Shown piece after piece: positions 44,467 to 52,434 of a stretch of DNA of 64,000 bases; within the stretch, counting starts at the first letter, position 1, and every line of letters starts with the position of its first letter. This DNA comes from Streptomyces viridochromogenes (GTDB taxonomy: Bacteria; Actinomycetota; Actinomycetes; Streptomycetales; Streptomycetaceae). Location of the stretch: the NCBI RefSeq assembly GCF_001270495.1, contig NZ_LGUR01000240.1, positions 30,227-94,226 of the forward strand. Direction: 5' to 3'. The position numbers were made by a program, and so were the translations under genes. Below the pieces are notes generated by a model. That model was given only the letters and a program-made list of their open reading frames with translations, was not told the origin of the DNA and did no database searches.

Positions 44467-46350
44467 TCAGGAGGCCGTCACCCGACGGGTGTCGGCCTGC
44501 TCGCCGCGCCAGGTCAGGGCGACGGCGGGGGCGGCGGGCGCGGTGGGCGTCGCCAGCCAGCCCAGGAGCGAGCCTCCCCGGCTCACCGCGAGCGCCGCGG
44601 TCCCCGCGGGCAGATCGACGGCCCAGTCGCCGTCGGCGCCGGTGATCCGGTCGTCCGCGCCGGTGGGGTTGAACGCGCCGATCACGCGCGTGCCGTCGGG
44701 GCCCGTCCGGGTGAAGGCGACGGCACGCCGGTGGGCCGACGTCCAGCGCGGGGCGCCCGTGGCCAGGCCCGCGACGAAGCCGGCCACGGCGCCGTGGGCG
44801 GGGACGCCCGCGGCGACGGTGACCTCGCCGGGTGCGGTGCTCGCGCCGGGGTGACCCGCGCGGAGCACACCGAGGGGTCCGGTGGCGTCCAGGGCGGCGC
44901 GGACCGGGGACTCGTCGAGCCAGCGCAGGCCGACCAGGCGGTGGGAGTCCCGCAGTTGCTCGTGGACGGCCTCGGTGAGCTCCCGCAGTACGGTCGTGCC
45001 CTCCCGCTGCCAGGCGCCGGCCTCGGCCAGGGCGCGGTCGACGAGCAGGTCCGCGTCACGGTCGAGCCGGCTGCCGGCCAGCGCCGCGCCGTGGCGGTCG
45101 AGGAAGAGGGCGAGCAGTCGCAGGCTCTCCGCTGTGGGGTTGTGGTCACCGCCCTCCGTGAGGGGGGCTCCCGGGCAGTACGGCGGCGCGTGGAGCACCG
45201 GGTCGACGCCTTCGGCGCGCAGCCCGTCCGGGTCCATGTCGATCAGCTCGCCCCAGGTGCCCGCCGCGCAGGCGGTGTAGACGCTGACCGTGGTCGATCC
45301 GAGCATCAGGGCCAGCAGGGCGTTGAACAGGGGCGTGCGCGGACCGGCGAAGGTCTCGTCGTCCCAGGTGAAGCCCCAGTTGGCTTCCAGCACATCGGTG
45401 TCGCCCAGCAGGATCTCACTGAGGTGCGTGGCGAAGGCGTCCGGGCTCTGCGCCGGGTTGCCCACCCACTCGGTGTGCCCGATCAGATGCCGGGAGCCCT
45501 TGAGGGCGCGGTGGCGGGCGGCCCAGGCGTCGATGGTGGCGTCCGGTCCCGTGGCGCGGGCCAGGGGCACGTTGGCGACGCGGACGGGGGCGGCCGGGAA
45601 CAGGTCGGAGATCCAGTCCCACAGGCCGACGATGGCCTCGCCGGACCAGCGCGACCACAGCAGGCGCAGTCCGCTGGGCCAGTCGGCGAGGTCGTCGCCG
45701 GTGCGTGCCGCCTCGTCGGCCAGTCCACGGGCGGACAGCCACCGCGCGAACTCCGCACGGGCCGCCGGGGAGGCGTCCTGGGCGTCGATGGCGATGTGCA
45801 CGTCGCCGGACATGCCCTCGTTGCCGAGCTGGAGCGCGACGACGGGGCCCCGGGGGGCGGCCGTGGGGGACACGACCTCGTCGGCCACGGCACGCAGCCA
45901 GGTGGCGACCTCCTCCTTGACGGCCGGGTCGAGGAGGCTGGGCAGGGGCTTGGCCTGGGAGGTGAGCAGCTCGCCGTTCAGCCCCCGGTAGGGCGTGTGG
46001 CCCGCGCCGCAGAGCCGGTCGGGGAGCCCGCCGAGCTGTACTTCCGCGTGGATGAAGGGGCCGGGCTTGACCAGGACGGCGAGGCCGGCCTCGGCGGCGA
46101 GGCCGATCAGAGCGACGACATCGCGCTGCGGGTCGGTCTTGCCGTGAAAGTCGAACGCGCGCTCCTCGCCCTCGCCGGTCTCGTGGAACCGCCACGGCAG
46201 GTAGAAGGAGACGACGTCGACGCCGAGGGAGCGCAACTCCCGCAGGTTGTTCGCCCAGTTGGCCGGATCGGCCCGGTAGTAGGGGTACTCGCCGATGACG
46301 ACGGGGCGGTCCGCGCCGGGGATCAGGGCCGTGTTCAGCCGGGTGCTCAT
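44467..46350 (-). CDS. GH35-like beta-galactosidase-type glycosidase
   Basis: A 627-aa protein with the GH35 TIM-barrel start: IGEYPYYRADPANWANNLRE, then VDVVSFYLPWRFHE and LVKPGPFIHAEVQLGGLPD. The probable acid/base is Glu in VALQLGNEGMSGD, and the nucleophile candidate is Glu in VLEANWGFTWDDE. No signal peptide is visible, so it should act in the cytosol, unlike many family members. It overlaps the dehydrogenase stop by 4 nt, so it belongs to the azasugar operon. Azasugars block glycosidases. This enzyme might be a tolerant copy or sink, might trim a glycosylated precursor, or might be an adapted biosynthetic enzyme. The C-terminal about 200 residues are less typical. Confidence 0.8.
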   Translation of the reverse strand: MSTRLNTALIPGADRPVVIGEYPYYRADPANWANNLRELRSLGVDVVSFYLPWRFHETGEGEERAFDFHGKTDPQRDVVALIGLAAEAGLAVLVKPGPFIHAEVQLGGLPDRLCGAGHTPYRGLNGELLTSQAKPLPSLLDPAVKEEVATWLRAVADEVVSPTAAPRGPVVALQLGNEGMSGDVHIAIDAQDASPAARAEFARWLSARGLADEAARTGDDLADWPSGLRLLWSRWSGEAIVGLWDWISDLFPAAPVRVANVPLARATGPDATIDAWAARHRALKGSRHLIGHTEWVGNPAQSPDAFATHLSEILLGDTDVLEANWGFTWDDETFAGPRTPLFNALLALMLGSTTVSVYTACAAGTWGELIDMDPDGLRAEGVDPVLHAPPYCPGAPLTEGGDHNPTAESLRLLALFLDRHGAALAGSRLDRDADLLVDRALAEAGAWQREGTTVLRELTEAVHEQLRDSHRLVGLRWLDESPVRAALDATGPLGVLRAGHPGASTAPGEVTVAAGVPAHGAVAGFVAGLATGAPRWTSAHRRAVAFTRTGPDGTRVIGAFNPTGADDRITGADGDWAVDLPAGTAALAVSRGGSLLGWLATPTAPAAPAVALTWRGEQADTRRVTAS

Positions 46351-47384
46351 GCGGTGCTCCCGTCCTGGTTCGGTATGAGGACGACCTTGAGTGCCGTGTA
46401 GTCGGCGCCCGGCACGGCGGCCAGGGCCTTGAATGCCTCCGCGTGGTCCCCCAGCGGGAAGCGGTGGGTGATCAGCCGCTCCAGCGGGATCGAGCCGGCC
46501 AGCTCGACGGCCTTGGGGAAGATCATGCTGTTGTAGTCGCCGGCGCCGATGATCTGCAGCCCGCGCTGGAGGATCTCCAACGGACGCACGGTCGCGGCGG
46601 CGTTGCTGTTGAAGCCCATGACGACGATCCGGCCGCGCTGGGCGGCGTAACCGAGGCTCTGCTCCAGGAGGTTGCCGACGGAGTCGACGACCAGGTGCGC
46701 GCGGTGGGTGAGTTCCGCGTCGTCCGGGGTGTGGACGGTGATCCGGCCCTCGAACTCGGGGGCGGCGAAGATCTCCCGGTCCAGCGACTGGCGGACCGGG
46801 TCGGGCTCGACGACCAGGACCCGGGCGCCGTAGCGGGCGGCGGCCATGGCCGTCACGGCGCCCATCGGACCGCCGCCGACGATCACCGCGGTCTCGCCCG
46901 GCTGGAGCCGGCCGGCCTCGATGTTGTTGAGGGCGCAGGCGAGCGGTTCGACCACGACGGCCCGGTCGAAGCTCATCCCCTCGGGTATCGCGTGGCAGAA
47001 CAGCTCGGGCAGGCGCATGAACTCGGCGAAGGAGCCGTCGTAGTCGAGCCCGACCTCGGTTCCGGCCTTGTTGCCGCAGAAGTTCCAGTGCCCTTCCAGG
47101 CAGGTGTCACAACTGCCGCAGTACAGGGTCGGGTTGACGATGACCCGGTCACCGGGTGCGAACCGGGTCACGCCGGGGCCCGTCGTCTCGACGACGCCGA
47201 CGGCCTCATGTCCCATCACGACGCCGGGCTCGGCCGGGAACTTGCCGACGAGGACGCTGCGGTCGGTGCCGCAGATTCCGCTCTGGACGATGCGGATGAC
47301 GACGTCGGTCGCCTCGCGCGGTTCCGGCTTGGGCCGGTCGACCAGCTCCAGGGAGCGGTCTTCGGTCAGTGTGAGTGCCTTCAT
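46347..47384 (-). CDS. Zn-dependent polyol dehydrogenase (GutB1-like)
   Basis: A 345-aa MDR dehydrogenase of the sorbitol dehydrogenase group. The catalytic zinc site is SGICGTDRSVLVG and GHEAVGVVE, the structural cysteines are YCGSCDTCLEGHWNFC, and the NAD fold is AVIVGGGPMGAVTAMAAARY. In azasugar pathways GutB1 oxidises the 6-hydroxyl of 2-amino-2-deoxy-mannitol to the aldehyde, which closes on the amine to give mannojirimycin. ATG 47384 overlaps the phosphatase stop by 4 nt (ATGA), and its stop overlaps the GH35 start (ATGA). The order aminotransferase, phosphatase, dehydrogenase is the same as in characterised azasugar clusters. The exact polyol is inferred. Confidence 0.85.
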   Translation of the reverse strand: MKALTLTEDRSLELVDRPKPEPREATDVVIRIVQSGICGTDRSVLVGKFPAEPGVVMGHEAVGVVETTGPGVTRFAPGDRVIVNPTLYCGSCDTCLEGHWNFCGNKAGTEVGLDYDGSFAEFMRLPELFCHAIPEGMSFDRAVVVEPLACALNNIEAGRLQPGETAVIVGGGPMGAVTAMAAARYGARVLVVEPDPVRQSLDREIFAAPEFEGRITVHTPDDAELTHRAHLVVDSVGNLLEQSLGYAAQRGRIVVMGFNSNAAATVRPLEILQRGLQIIGAGDYNSMIFPKAVELAGSIPLERLITHRFPLGDHAEAFKALAAVPGADYTALKVVLIPNQDGSTA

Positions 47385-48334
47385 GCGTCCCCCTTGGCGG
47401 CCGCGGCGGTGCCACGGCCCAGTTCCCAGCTGATGGAGTCGAGGAGTTGCCTGTGCAGTTCGGGCGTCGCCGCGGCGATGCACGACTTCTGGTTCAACGG
47501 CCCGAGGTCGACCAGCGAGGTCGTCCCCAGGTCCTCGCCGTAGGCGTCGGTGATCACGACGCCGGCCTGCCGGGCGAGGTAGACGGCGGCGGCGATGTCG
47601 TACGGGAACAGGTGCAGGATCGAGCCGCGTCCGACGCGCAGGAACTCGGCCTCGGTGTCGGGGTGGTCGCGCAGGACCCGGTTGCCGATGTCGACGTAGG
47701 CGTCGAGCTGTCCCGTGATGATGCGGGAGATGGAGAAGGTGGCGCTGTTGAAGACGAACACGCCGCCGGTGTTGGCCGACTGGTCCACGAGGTGGGAGTA
47801 GGCCGCGTTCATCAGGTGCATGGGGTGGCCGTTGAACTCGATCGACCAGAACATCTTCGCCAGGTCGGTGGTCCGGCTCAGCCGCGGCACGGGAGTGGGG
47901 TGGCCGCCGCTGGAGAGGCCCTCCGTGTCGTCACCGTAGATCCAGGCGCCGCTCTTGATCTCCAGCAGGCAGGCGGCCGTGACGTCGGCCAGCGTGGGCT
48001 TGCCGTCGCCGTAGGGGGCGACCGCGATGGAGACCATGCCCATCTCCAGGCCGGCCGAGGTGGGGCGGGTGCCGTCGATGGGGTCGACGACCAGCAGGTA
48101 CTGCGGGTCGGGAGCGAGTTCGACGAATGCGCCGTCCTCGGTGTAGACGGCGACGGGCACCTCGGCGTGGGCGCGCAGGTAGTCCAGAACGGCCTTCTCG
48201 GCCACCTCGTCGACATCGAACTGGGCGTCACCGCCGGGGGAGTCGCCGTGCACCTGGCGGGCCAGGCCCCGCTGGCCGTAGGTCAGCAGCTCGGCGCGGA
48301 CGTGTTCGCCGAGGCCTTTGAGCAGTTTCTTCAC
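47381..48334 (-). CDS. inositol-monophosphatase-like sugar phosphatase (Yktc1-like)
   Basis: A 317-aa Mg-dependent phosphatase of the IMPase/FBPase superfamily. It shows the metal site VYTEDGAF (Glu-Asp), then LLVVDPIDGTRPTSAG, the family DPIDGT motif with R-P in place of the usual N-F. The C-terminal part keeps YDIAAAVYLARQAGVVITDA, close to the family W/Y-D-x-A-A...GG motif. In azasugar pathways the Yktc1 phosphatase removes phosphate from the aminated sugar phosphate. GTG 48334 overlaps the aminotransferase stop (GTGA). Longer frames exist upstream but run over the aminotransferase gene. Coupling on both sides (4-nt overlaps) shows it is made together with the aminotransferase and the dehydrogenase. 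Confidence 0.85.
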   Translation of the reverse strand: MKKLLKGLGEHVRAELLTYGQRGLARQVHGDSPGGDAQFDVDEVAEKAVLDYLRAHAEVPVAVYTEDGAFVELAPDPQYLLVVDPIDGTRPTSAGLEMGMVSIAVAPYGDGKPTLADVTAACLLEIKSGAWIYGDDTEGLSSGGHPTPVPRLSRTTDLAKMFWSIEFNGHPMHLMNAAYSHLVDQSANTGGVFVFNSATFSISRIITGQLDAYVDIGNRVLRDHPDTEAEFLRVGRGSILHLFPYDIAAAVYLARQAGVVITDAYGEDLGTTSLVDLGPLNQKSCIAAATPELHRQLLDSISWELGRGTAAAAKGDA

Positions 48335-49599
48335 CGGCCCAGCTCCGACATGAAGAGGTTCTCCAGCTTGTCGCAGATCTCCTCGGCCTGAGCCATGGTC
48401 AGGATCAGCGGAGGACGGATCTTGAGGACGTTTCCGTAGCCGTAGCGCGAGGTGCGCAGGATGAGGCCGTGGTCCATGGCCGCGCTCGCCAGGTGGTTGG
48501 TGAGCTTGACGGCCGGCTTGCCGTCGGGCTCGCACATCTCGAAGCCGATCATCAGGCCGACGCCGCGGACGTCGCCTATGGCCGGATAGCGCAGCTGCAT
48601 GTCGCGGAGCCGTTCGAGAATATAGTCGCCGGTATTCGTGACATTCGCGAGGAATTCCGGCTGCCGCACAATGTCGAGGGTGACATTCGCGGCCGCGGCG
48701 GCAAGGAGATTCGAACCGTACGTGAAGGAGTGGTGATGCGCGGGAAGGCCGGAAAGGCGGTCATTGGTGAGAATGGCGGCGACCTGCGCACCGGAACCGC
48801 CGAGGCCCTTCGCCGTGGTAATGGCGTCCGGCTCGACACCGTAATGCTGGGCCGCGAACATATGGCCGGTGCGGCCGATACCCGTCTGGATCTCATCGAA
48901 GATGAGGGCGATGTCGTGTTCGTCGCAGAAGGACCGCAGTTTCTGCATGTAGCCGTCCGGCGGCGTGATGTTCCCGCCGTTTCCGGAAATCGGCTCGATC
49001 AGTACGGCGGCGACCCGGCCACTGCTCGCGTACTCGATGAAGTCGTCGATGCGGTCGACGCACATCAGGCCGCAGGTTTCCTTGTTCTGCCCGTAGAAGC
49101 AGCGGAAGCAGTACGGGTCGGGCACCTGAAGGCTGCCCGGGTACAGGAGCGGGAACGGCTCACGCCGGAAGGCGTTTCCCGACATGGAGGCCATCATCAT
49201 CGTCTGTCCCACATGGCTGCGGAACAGGGTGATGACCTCGGACTTTCCGGTGGCGTGCTGCGCCATCTTGATGGCGCCCTCGTTGGCGGAGGACCCTCCG
49301 GAGACCTTGGGGTGGACCCGGGTCAGGTTGGCCGGCGAGGTCTCCACGAGCCGCTGCACCAGACCGTTGATCGGGTCGCTCTGGTACGAGGAGGTGAGGT
49401 GGACCACCTTGTCGAGCTGGTCCTTCATCGCCGCTATCACGGCGGGGTGGGAGTAGCCGAGGCTGAGGTTGAACGTCGCCGACGCGCAGTCCAGATAGCG
49501 TTTTCCGTCAGAATCGTACAGATAGACGCCTTCGCCGCGCTCCATCTTGAGGGCGCTGACGGGATAATAGAGATGATCGGTCACTGCTTCGGTGTCCAT
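48331..49599 (-). CDS. class III aminotransferase (GabT1-like), azasugar entry enzyme
   Basis: A 422-aa PLP aminotransferase: YLDCASATFNLSLGYSHP, KVSGGSSANEGAIKMAQHAT, LIFDEIQTGIGRTGHMFAA and the PLP lysine near 264 in TTAKGLGGSGAQVA. It has the Cys pair region DPYCFRCFYGQNKETCGLMC found in a class III subgroup. In azasugar clusters GabT1 aminates C2 of fructose-6-phosphate. ATG 49599 has GGGGGA ahead; the in-frame upstream ATG at 49683 lacks support. It opens the tightly coupled part of the operon, and its stop overlaps the phosphatase. Its third codon positions hold clearly more A/T (ATT, GAA, AAT) than its neighbours, which hints at a different origin or expression need. Confidence 0.87.
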   Translation of the reverse strand: MDTEAVTDHLYYPVSALKMERGEGVYLYDSDGKRYLDCASATFNLSLGYSHPAVIAAMKDQLDKVVHLTSSYQSDPINGLVQRLVETSPANLTRVHPKVSGGSSANEGAIKMAQHATGKSEVITLFRSHVGQTMMMASMSGNAFRREPFPLLYPGSLQVPDPYCFRCFYGQNKETCGLMCVDRIDDFIEYASSGRVAAVLIEPISGNGGNITPPDGYMQKLRSFCDEHDIALIFDEIQTGIGRTGHMFAAQHYGVEPDAITTAKGLGGSGAQVAAILTNDRLSGLPAHHHSFTYGSNLLAAAAANVTLDIVRQPEFLANVTNTGDYILERLRDMQLRYPAIGDVRGVGLMIGFEMCEPDGKPAVKLTNHLASAAMDHGLILRTSRYGYGNVLKIRPPLILTMAQAEEICDKLENLFMSELGR

Positions 49600-49783
49600 A
49601 TTTTCCCCCTGTGGCAGAAACGAAGCGCATGCTTCATATTCTCGTTGATCGAAGAAGTGCGCCGGTGAAATCCGGCTCAACACACCCGTCCCATTCGGAG
49701 TGCGACACGGAGGGGACGCGGTGGAGCGGAATCACGATGCGGTCCAAGTTCACAACATCCCCCCATTAAGAAGATCATATCCA

Positions 49784-49806
49784 GCCCCTCGCTGGCAAGG
49801 AGGGGC
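49784..49806 (-). terminator. possible terminator after the GPP34-like gene
   Basis: GCCCCTC (49784-49790) and GAGGGGC (49800-49806) form a perfect 7-bp stem with a 9-nt loop. On the minus strand it is followed by TGGATATGATCTTCTTAATG, the most A/T-rich stretch nearby. It lies just past the stop of the gene 49826-50437 and about 185 bp before the aminotransferase start, so it may end the upstream operon. The 226-bp gap should also hold the promoter of the azasugar-NRPS operon, but I cannot point to its boxes. Confidence 0.5.
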
Positions 49807-49825
49807 AGAAATTCGCAGACGATTG

Positions 49826-50437
49826 CTATCCAGGGAAGGCCAGGGCTGCGGCGGAAACGGCGATCGAGCGCCGCACGGCGGCCGAGGCGCGGCGCAGTGC
49901 CTGACCGGAATGCGGCGCGCCGCATTCCAGCAGGGCGAGCGCCCGCGCCGCGTGCCGCACCCTGGCCGAGGGCAGGACCGCCGGCCGCACCAGGTGTCCC
50001 TGGCGGGCGGCGATCAGCAGCACGGCGACCGCCAGAGCCGAGACGTCGCGGACGTCGGGCCGTTCGGCGGCGCGGCGCACCCGCGCTCTCGCCTCGCTCA
50101 TGCGCTCACCGAGCGTGCCGAGCGCGGCGGCGCGGGCGCACTCCTCCTCGACCTGGCGCAGCGCGTCGGGGCCGAGCGACTCGACCCACTCCCAGGGCGG
50201 ACGCGCCCGGCCGGCCGCGCCGACGCTGCGGAGTACCCCGTTCTGGACCACGTCATCCGTCGTGCCGCCTCCGCACGGCACCACACGGTCGTCCCCCAGC
50301 TCCAGCCGTCGTGCGAGCGCGAGTTCGAACAGTGCGGCGCCGACGACAGCGCGTCCGGCCTCGGTCCGGGACGGCCAGGGCCAGAATCCTCCTTCTCCGG
50401 CACCGCACAGGGCCAGGAGGAGAGGCGTCGGCGTCAC
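49826..50437 (-). CDS. GPP34/GOLPH3-like small protein
   Basis: A 203-aa protein: VTPTPLLLALCGAGEGGFWP, then GAALFELALARRLELGDDRV and PPWEWVESLGPD, ending with the helical RARHAARALALLEC-like stretch (actual VRHAARALALLECGAP). The LLLAL...GAAL.ELAL..RL.L..D.V pattern is that of actinobacterial GPP34 (Golgi phosphoprotein 3-like) proteins, whose bacterial role is unknown. The match is partial. The GTG start at 50437 overlaps the HAD stop by 4 nt, so it is the last gene of the MFS-HAD-GPP34 unit. It has no signal peptide or membrane span. Its role in the cluster, if any, is open. Confidence 0.5.
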   Translation of the reverse strand: MTPTPLLLALCGAGEGGFWPWPSRTEAGRAVVGAALFELALARRLELGDDRVVPCGGGTTDDVVQNGVLRSVGAAGRARPPWEWVESLGPDALRQVEEECARAAALGTLGERMSEARARVRRAAERPDVRDVSALAVAVLLIAARQGHLVRPAVLPSARVRHAARALALLECGAPHSGQALRRASAAVRRSIAVSAAALAFPG

Positions 50438-51039
50438 CCCGTCTTCTCCTCCTCCAGTGCCGCGGCGAGGAGGCCGACGCCCGTGAACACATGGCCGCGC
50501 ATGCCGACCTCGCGGGCCGCGAGCACGTTGTCGGAACGGTCGTCCACGAAGAGGATGTCCTCGGCGGGCAGCCCCAGTTCGCGGCTGCACCACGTGTAGG
50601 CGGCCGGTTCCGGCTTGGCGCTGCCGATCCGACAGGACAGGCCGAGCACGCTGAAGTGCCCGAGCCACTCCTGGGTGGCCTCGTAGTGGACGGCGAGCTC
50701 CTCCGGGATGTTGGAGAGCAGTCCGAGGCGTACGCCCCGGTCGGCCAGCTCGGCCAGGAAGTCCACACTCTCCTGGTCGATCTCGCTCCAGCTGGCCAGA
50801 TCGGCGGCGATCAGATCGTCGACCTGCCGGTCGGTGAACGGAGTGCCGAGCCGTTCGCTCACGCTTCCCCAGTAGGCGGGGCCCCGGACGTCGCCGCGGT
50901 CGTACGGCGGGCGCAGCGACCAGTAGGCGTCCCAGAACCGCTCTCCGCTCACCCCGGCTGTTCGTTCGATCACCTCCTGGGACTCCGTGGACTGGACACG
51001 GGCCAGGACTCCGAACATGTCGAAGAGGACGGCCTTCAC
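50434..51039 (-). CDS. HAD-superfamily (HAD-IA) phosphatase
   Basis: A 201-aa haloacid dehalogenase-like hydrolase. It has motif I VLFDMFGVLAR (the second Asp is replaced by Gly in DMFG, as in many HAD-IA members related to YihX), motif II LGLLSNIPEE, the lysine of GSAKPEPAAY and motif IV ILFVDDRSDNV. It probably removes phosphate from a small sugar phosphate. GTG 51039 overlaps the MFS stop by 4 nt. Together with the sugar-type permease and the divergent DeoR regulator this makes a small sugar-uptake-like unit. It may also supply a second phosphatase to the azasugar pathway. Confidence 0.83.
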   Translation of the reverse strand: MKAVLFDMFGVLARVQSTESQEVIERTAGVSGERFWDAYWSLRPPYDRGDVRGPAYWGSVSERLGTPFTDRQVDDLIAADLASWSEIDQESVDFLAELADRGVRLGLLSNIPEELAVHYEATQEWLGHFSVLGLSCRIGSAKPEPAAYTWCSRELGLPAEDILFVDDRSDNVLAAREVGMRGHVFTGVGLLAAALEEEKTG

Positions 51040-52268
51040 GCTTGTACCTCCGAGGGCTTGGCGGTCTCGGCGGAGTCGGCGCTGGATGCGGGCAGTCCGT
51101 CCGGATCGGGGGCGTTGCTGCGCAGCCAGAAGCTGAGCACGAGGCAGAGGGCGGCCAGGGCGAACATGACGAGCGGGAGCGCCTTGACGTCCATCCCGTC
51201 GATGACGACGCCGAGCAGCGGCGGGAAGGCGACGCCTCCGATCATCGACGCCGCCATCACATAGGCGCCGGCCGCGGCGACGCTCGGCACCGCCCGGTTC
51301 AGCCAGGGCAGACAGGTCGGGAAGATCGGGGCGATGGCGAGGCCGACCCCGAAGTAGGCGTAGGGCGCTGCCCAGGGGATCGTCGCGAGCAGCAGGAATC
51401 CCGCCATGCCCGCGGAGCACACGGTCAGGATCGCGGGCGCCGAGAAGCGCAGGCAGAGCGGAACCACGACGAAGCGGCCGATGGTCATGGCGGCCCAGTA
51501 CGCCGATGTGGCGGTGGCGGCGGTCGCGGCCGCGTATCCCACGGTCTCCAGGTGGGTGGGCTCCCAGCCGCCGACTCCGGTCTCGATGGCCACGTGCAGC
51601 ACGTAGATGCCGATGAAGGCGGCGATGATCGGCGCGACGCGCGCACCCGTGCGGGACGTGGCCTCGACGACGGGTTCGGGTTCCCGGGAGGCCACGCCGC
51701 CGAGGGTGAACAGGATCAGCACACAGACGGCGGCGACGCCGACGAAGATGCCCGGGTAGTGCTCGGCGCCGAGCCATCCCACCAGGGCGGGACCCGCGAT
51801 CGCACCGACGCCGAAGTGGCCGTTGAGCAGGTTGAGCATCGCGGTGCTGCGGCGGCCGAAGGCGACGGCGAACAGCTGGTTGAGGCCGTAGTCGACACCG
51901 CCGAAGCCGAGGCCGATGACGAAGGTGCCGACCAGGGCCGTGGGCCAGTTGGGAGCGATCGCGAACACCACCGACCCCACGGCCATGAGCAGGTACGAGG
52001 CGCCGAGCAGGATCCGGTGGCCCAGTCGTACGCGCAGCAGGTGGTAGATGAGCACGCCGACCACCGCGGCGGCGAAGTGTCCGCTCAGGCTGAGTCCTGC
52101 GACGGCGGGGCTGATGCCGTATTCCTTGCGCAACGCGGGGATCGCGGGACCGTACAGGGCCTGGAGGGCTCCGATCACCACGAACGCCCCGCAGGAGGCC
52201 ACGATCGCCATCGTTGTGATCAACGGTTGCGGGGCCCCGGACGGATCGGGTCTGCGGGCTGTGGACAT
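51036..52268 (-). CDS. MFS permease, sugar (FucP-like) type
   Basis: A 410-aa major facilitator with 12 predicted spans. It starts PQPLITTMAIVASCGAFVVI, followed by GALQALYGPAIPALRKEYGI. The family hallmark is GFGGVDYGLNQLFAVAFGRR, with HFGVGAIAGPALVGWL in the fifth span, as in the FucP / sugar:proton symporter-like group. It lacks the drug-efflux motif C of the other MFS gene in the cluster (31535-32758). ATG 52268 has GAGGAG upstream. It is divergent from the DeoR regulator, and repeated TTGAACAGA sites lie between them. It may take up a sugar precursor or move the azasugar product. Confidence 0.85.
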   Translation of the reverse strand: MSTARRPDPSGAPQPLITTMAIVASCGAFVVIGALQALYGPAIPALRKEYGISPAVAGLSLSGHFAAAVVGVLIYHLLRVRLGHRILLGASYLLMAVGSVVFAIAPNWPTALVGTFVIGLGFGGVDYGLNQLFAVAFGRRSTAMLNLLNGHFGVGAIAGPALVGWLGAEHYPGIFVGVAAVCVLILFTLGGVASREPEPVVEATSRTGARVAPIIAAFIGIYVLHVAIETGVGGWEPTHLETVGYAAATAATATSAYWAAMTIGRFVVVPLCLRFSAPAILTVCSAGMAGFLLLATIPWAAPYAYFGVGLAIAPIFPTCLPWLNRAVPSVAAAGAYVMAASMIGGVAFPPLLGVVIDGMDVKALPLVMFALAALCLVLSFWLRSNAPDPDGLPASSADSAETAKPSEVQA

Positions 52269-52291
52269 CGAGCTCCTCAAGGGGACGATAG

Positions 52292-52391
52292 TTGAACAGA
52301 AATCAAACAAACATAGAAAGACGCAGGTCAGGTGGGCAGCTCGGCCCTACCTTCTCATGGATCCTGTCCTCTTGAACAGATTTCATGTTCA
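52292..52391. promoter_or_regulatory. DeoR-type operator repeats between divergent genes
   Basis: TTGAACAGAAATCA (52292-52305) and TTGAACAGATTTCA (52372-52385) agree in 12 of 14 positions and lie 80 bp apart. The second copy is also part of an inverted repeat, TGAACA-N7-TGTTCA (52373-52391). DeoR-family regulators bind several such repeats and form loops. The sites flank the start of the permease gene on one side and the DeoR gene on the other, so both directions are probably controlled. Confidence 0.65.
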
Positions 52392-52434
52392 TTCGGTCAG
52401 TCGGCCCGGCGGAATGGCCGATACCCTCCCTGGC

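Larger units (their letters stand above)
28277..52268 (-). other. azasugar-NRPS biosynthetic gene cluster (predicted extent)
   Basis: Seventeen minus-strand genes run from the sugar-type MFS permease (start 52268) to the HisC-like aminotransferase (stop 28277). Most neighbours overlap by 4 nt or lie within 60 bp. The defining parts are the class III aminotransferase / IMPase-like phosphatase / GutB-like dehydrogenase trio (46347-49599) known from azasugar pathways, and an A-T-C-A-T-R NRPS (35611-41715). A hairpin at 49784-49806 may split off the first three genes (49826-52268) as a separate transcript. The right edge is set by the divergent DeoR gene and the left edge by the terminator at 28182-28218. 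Confidence 0.7.

Noticed and set aside
46347..49599. Aminocyclitol (inosamine-type) pathway as an explanation for phosphatase, dehydrogenase and aminotransferase
   Set aside because: Aminocyclitol aminotransferases are usually of the DegT family, and a cyclitol synthase would be expected. Here the aminotransferase is class III and no cyclase is encoded, so the azasugar reading fits better.
49677..49925. Small minus-strand frame over the end of the GPP34-like gene
   Set aside because: Arg/Leu-rich, overlaps the gene end and the hairpin, no family match.
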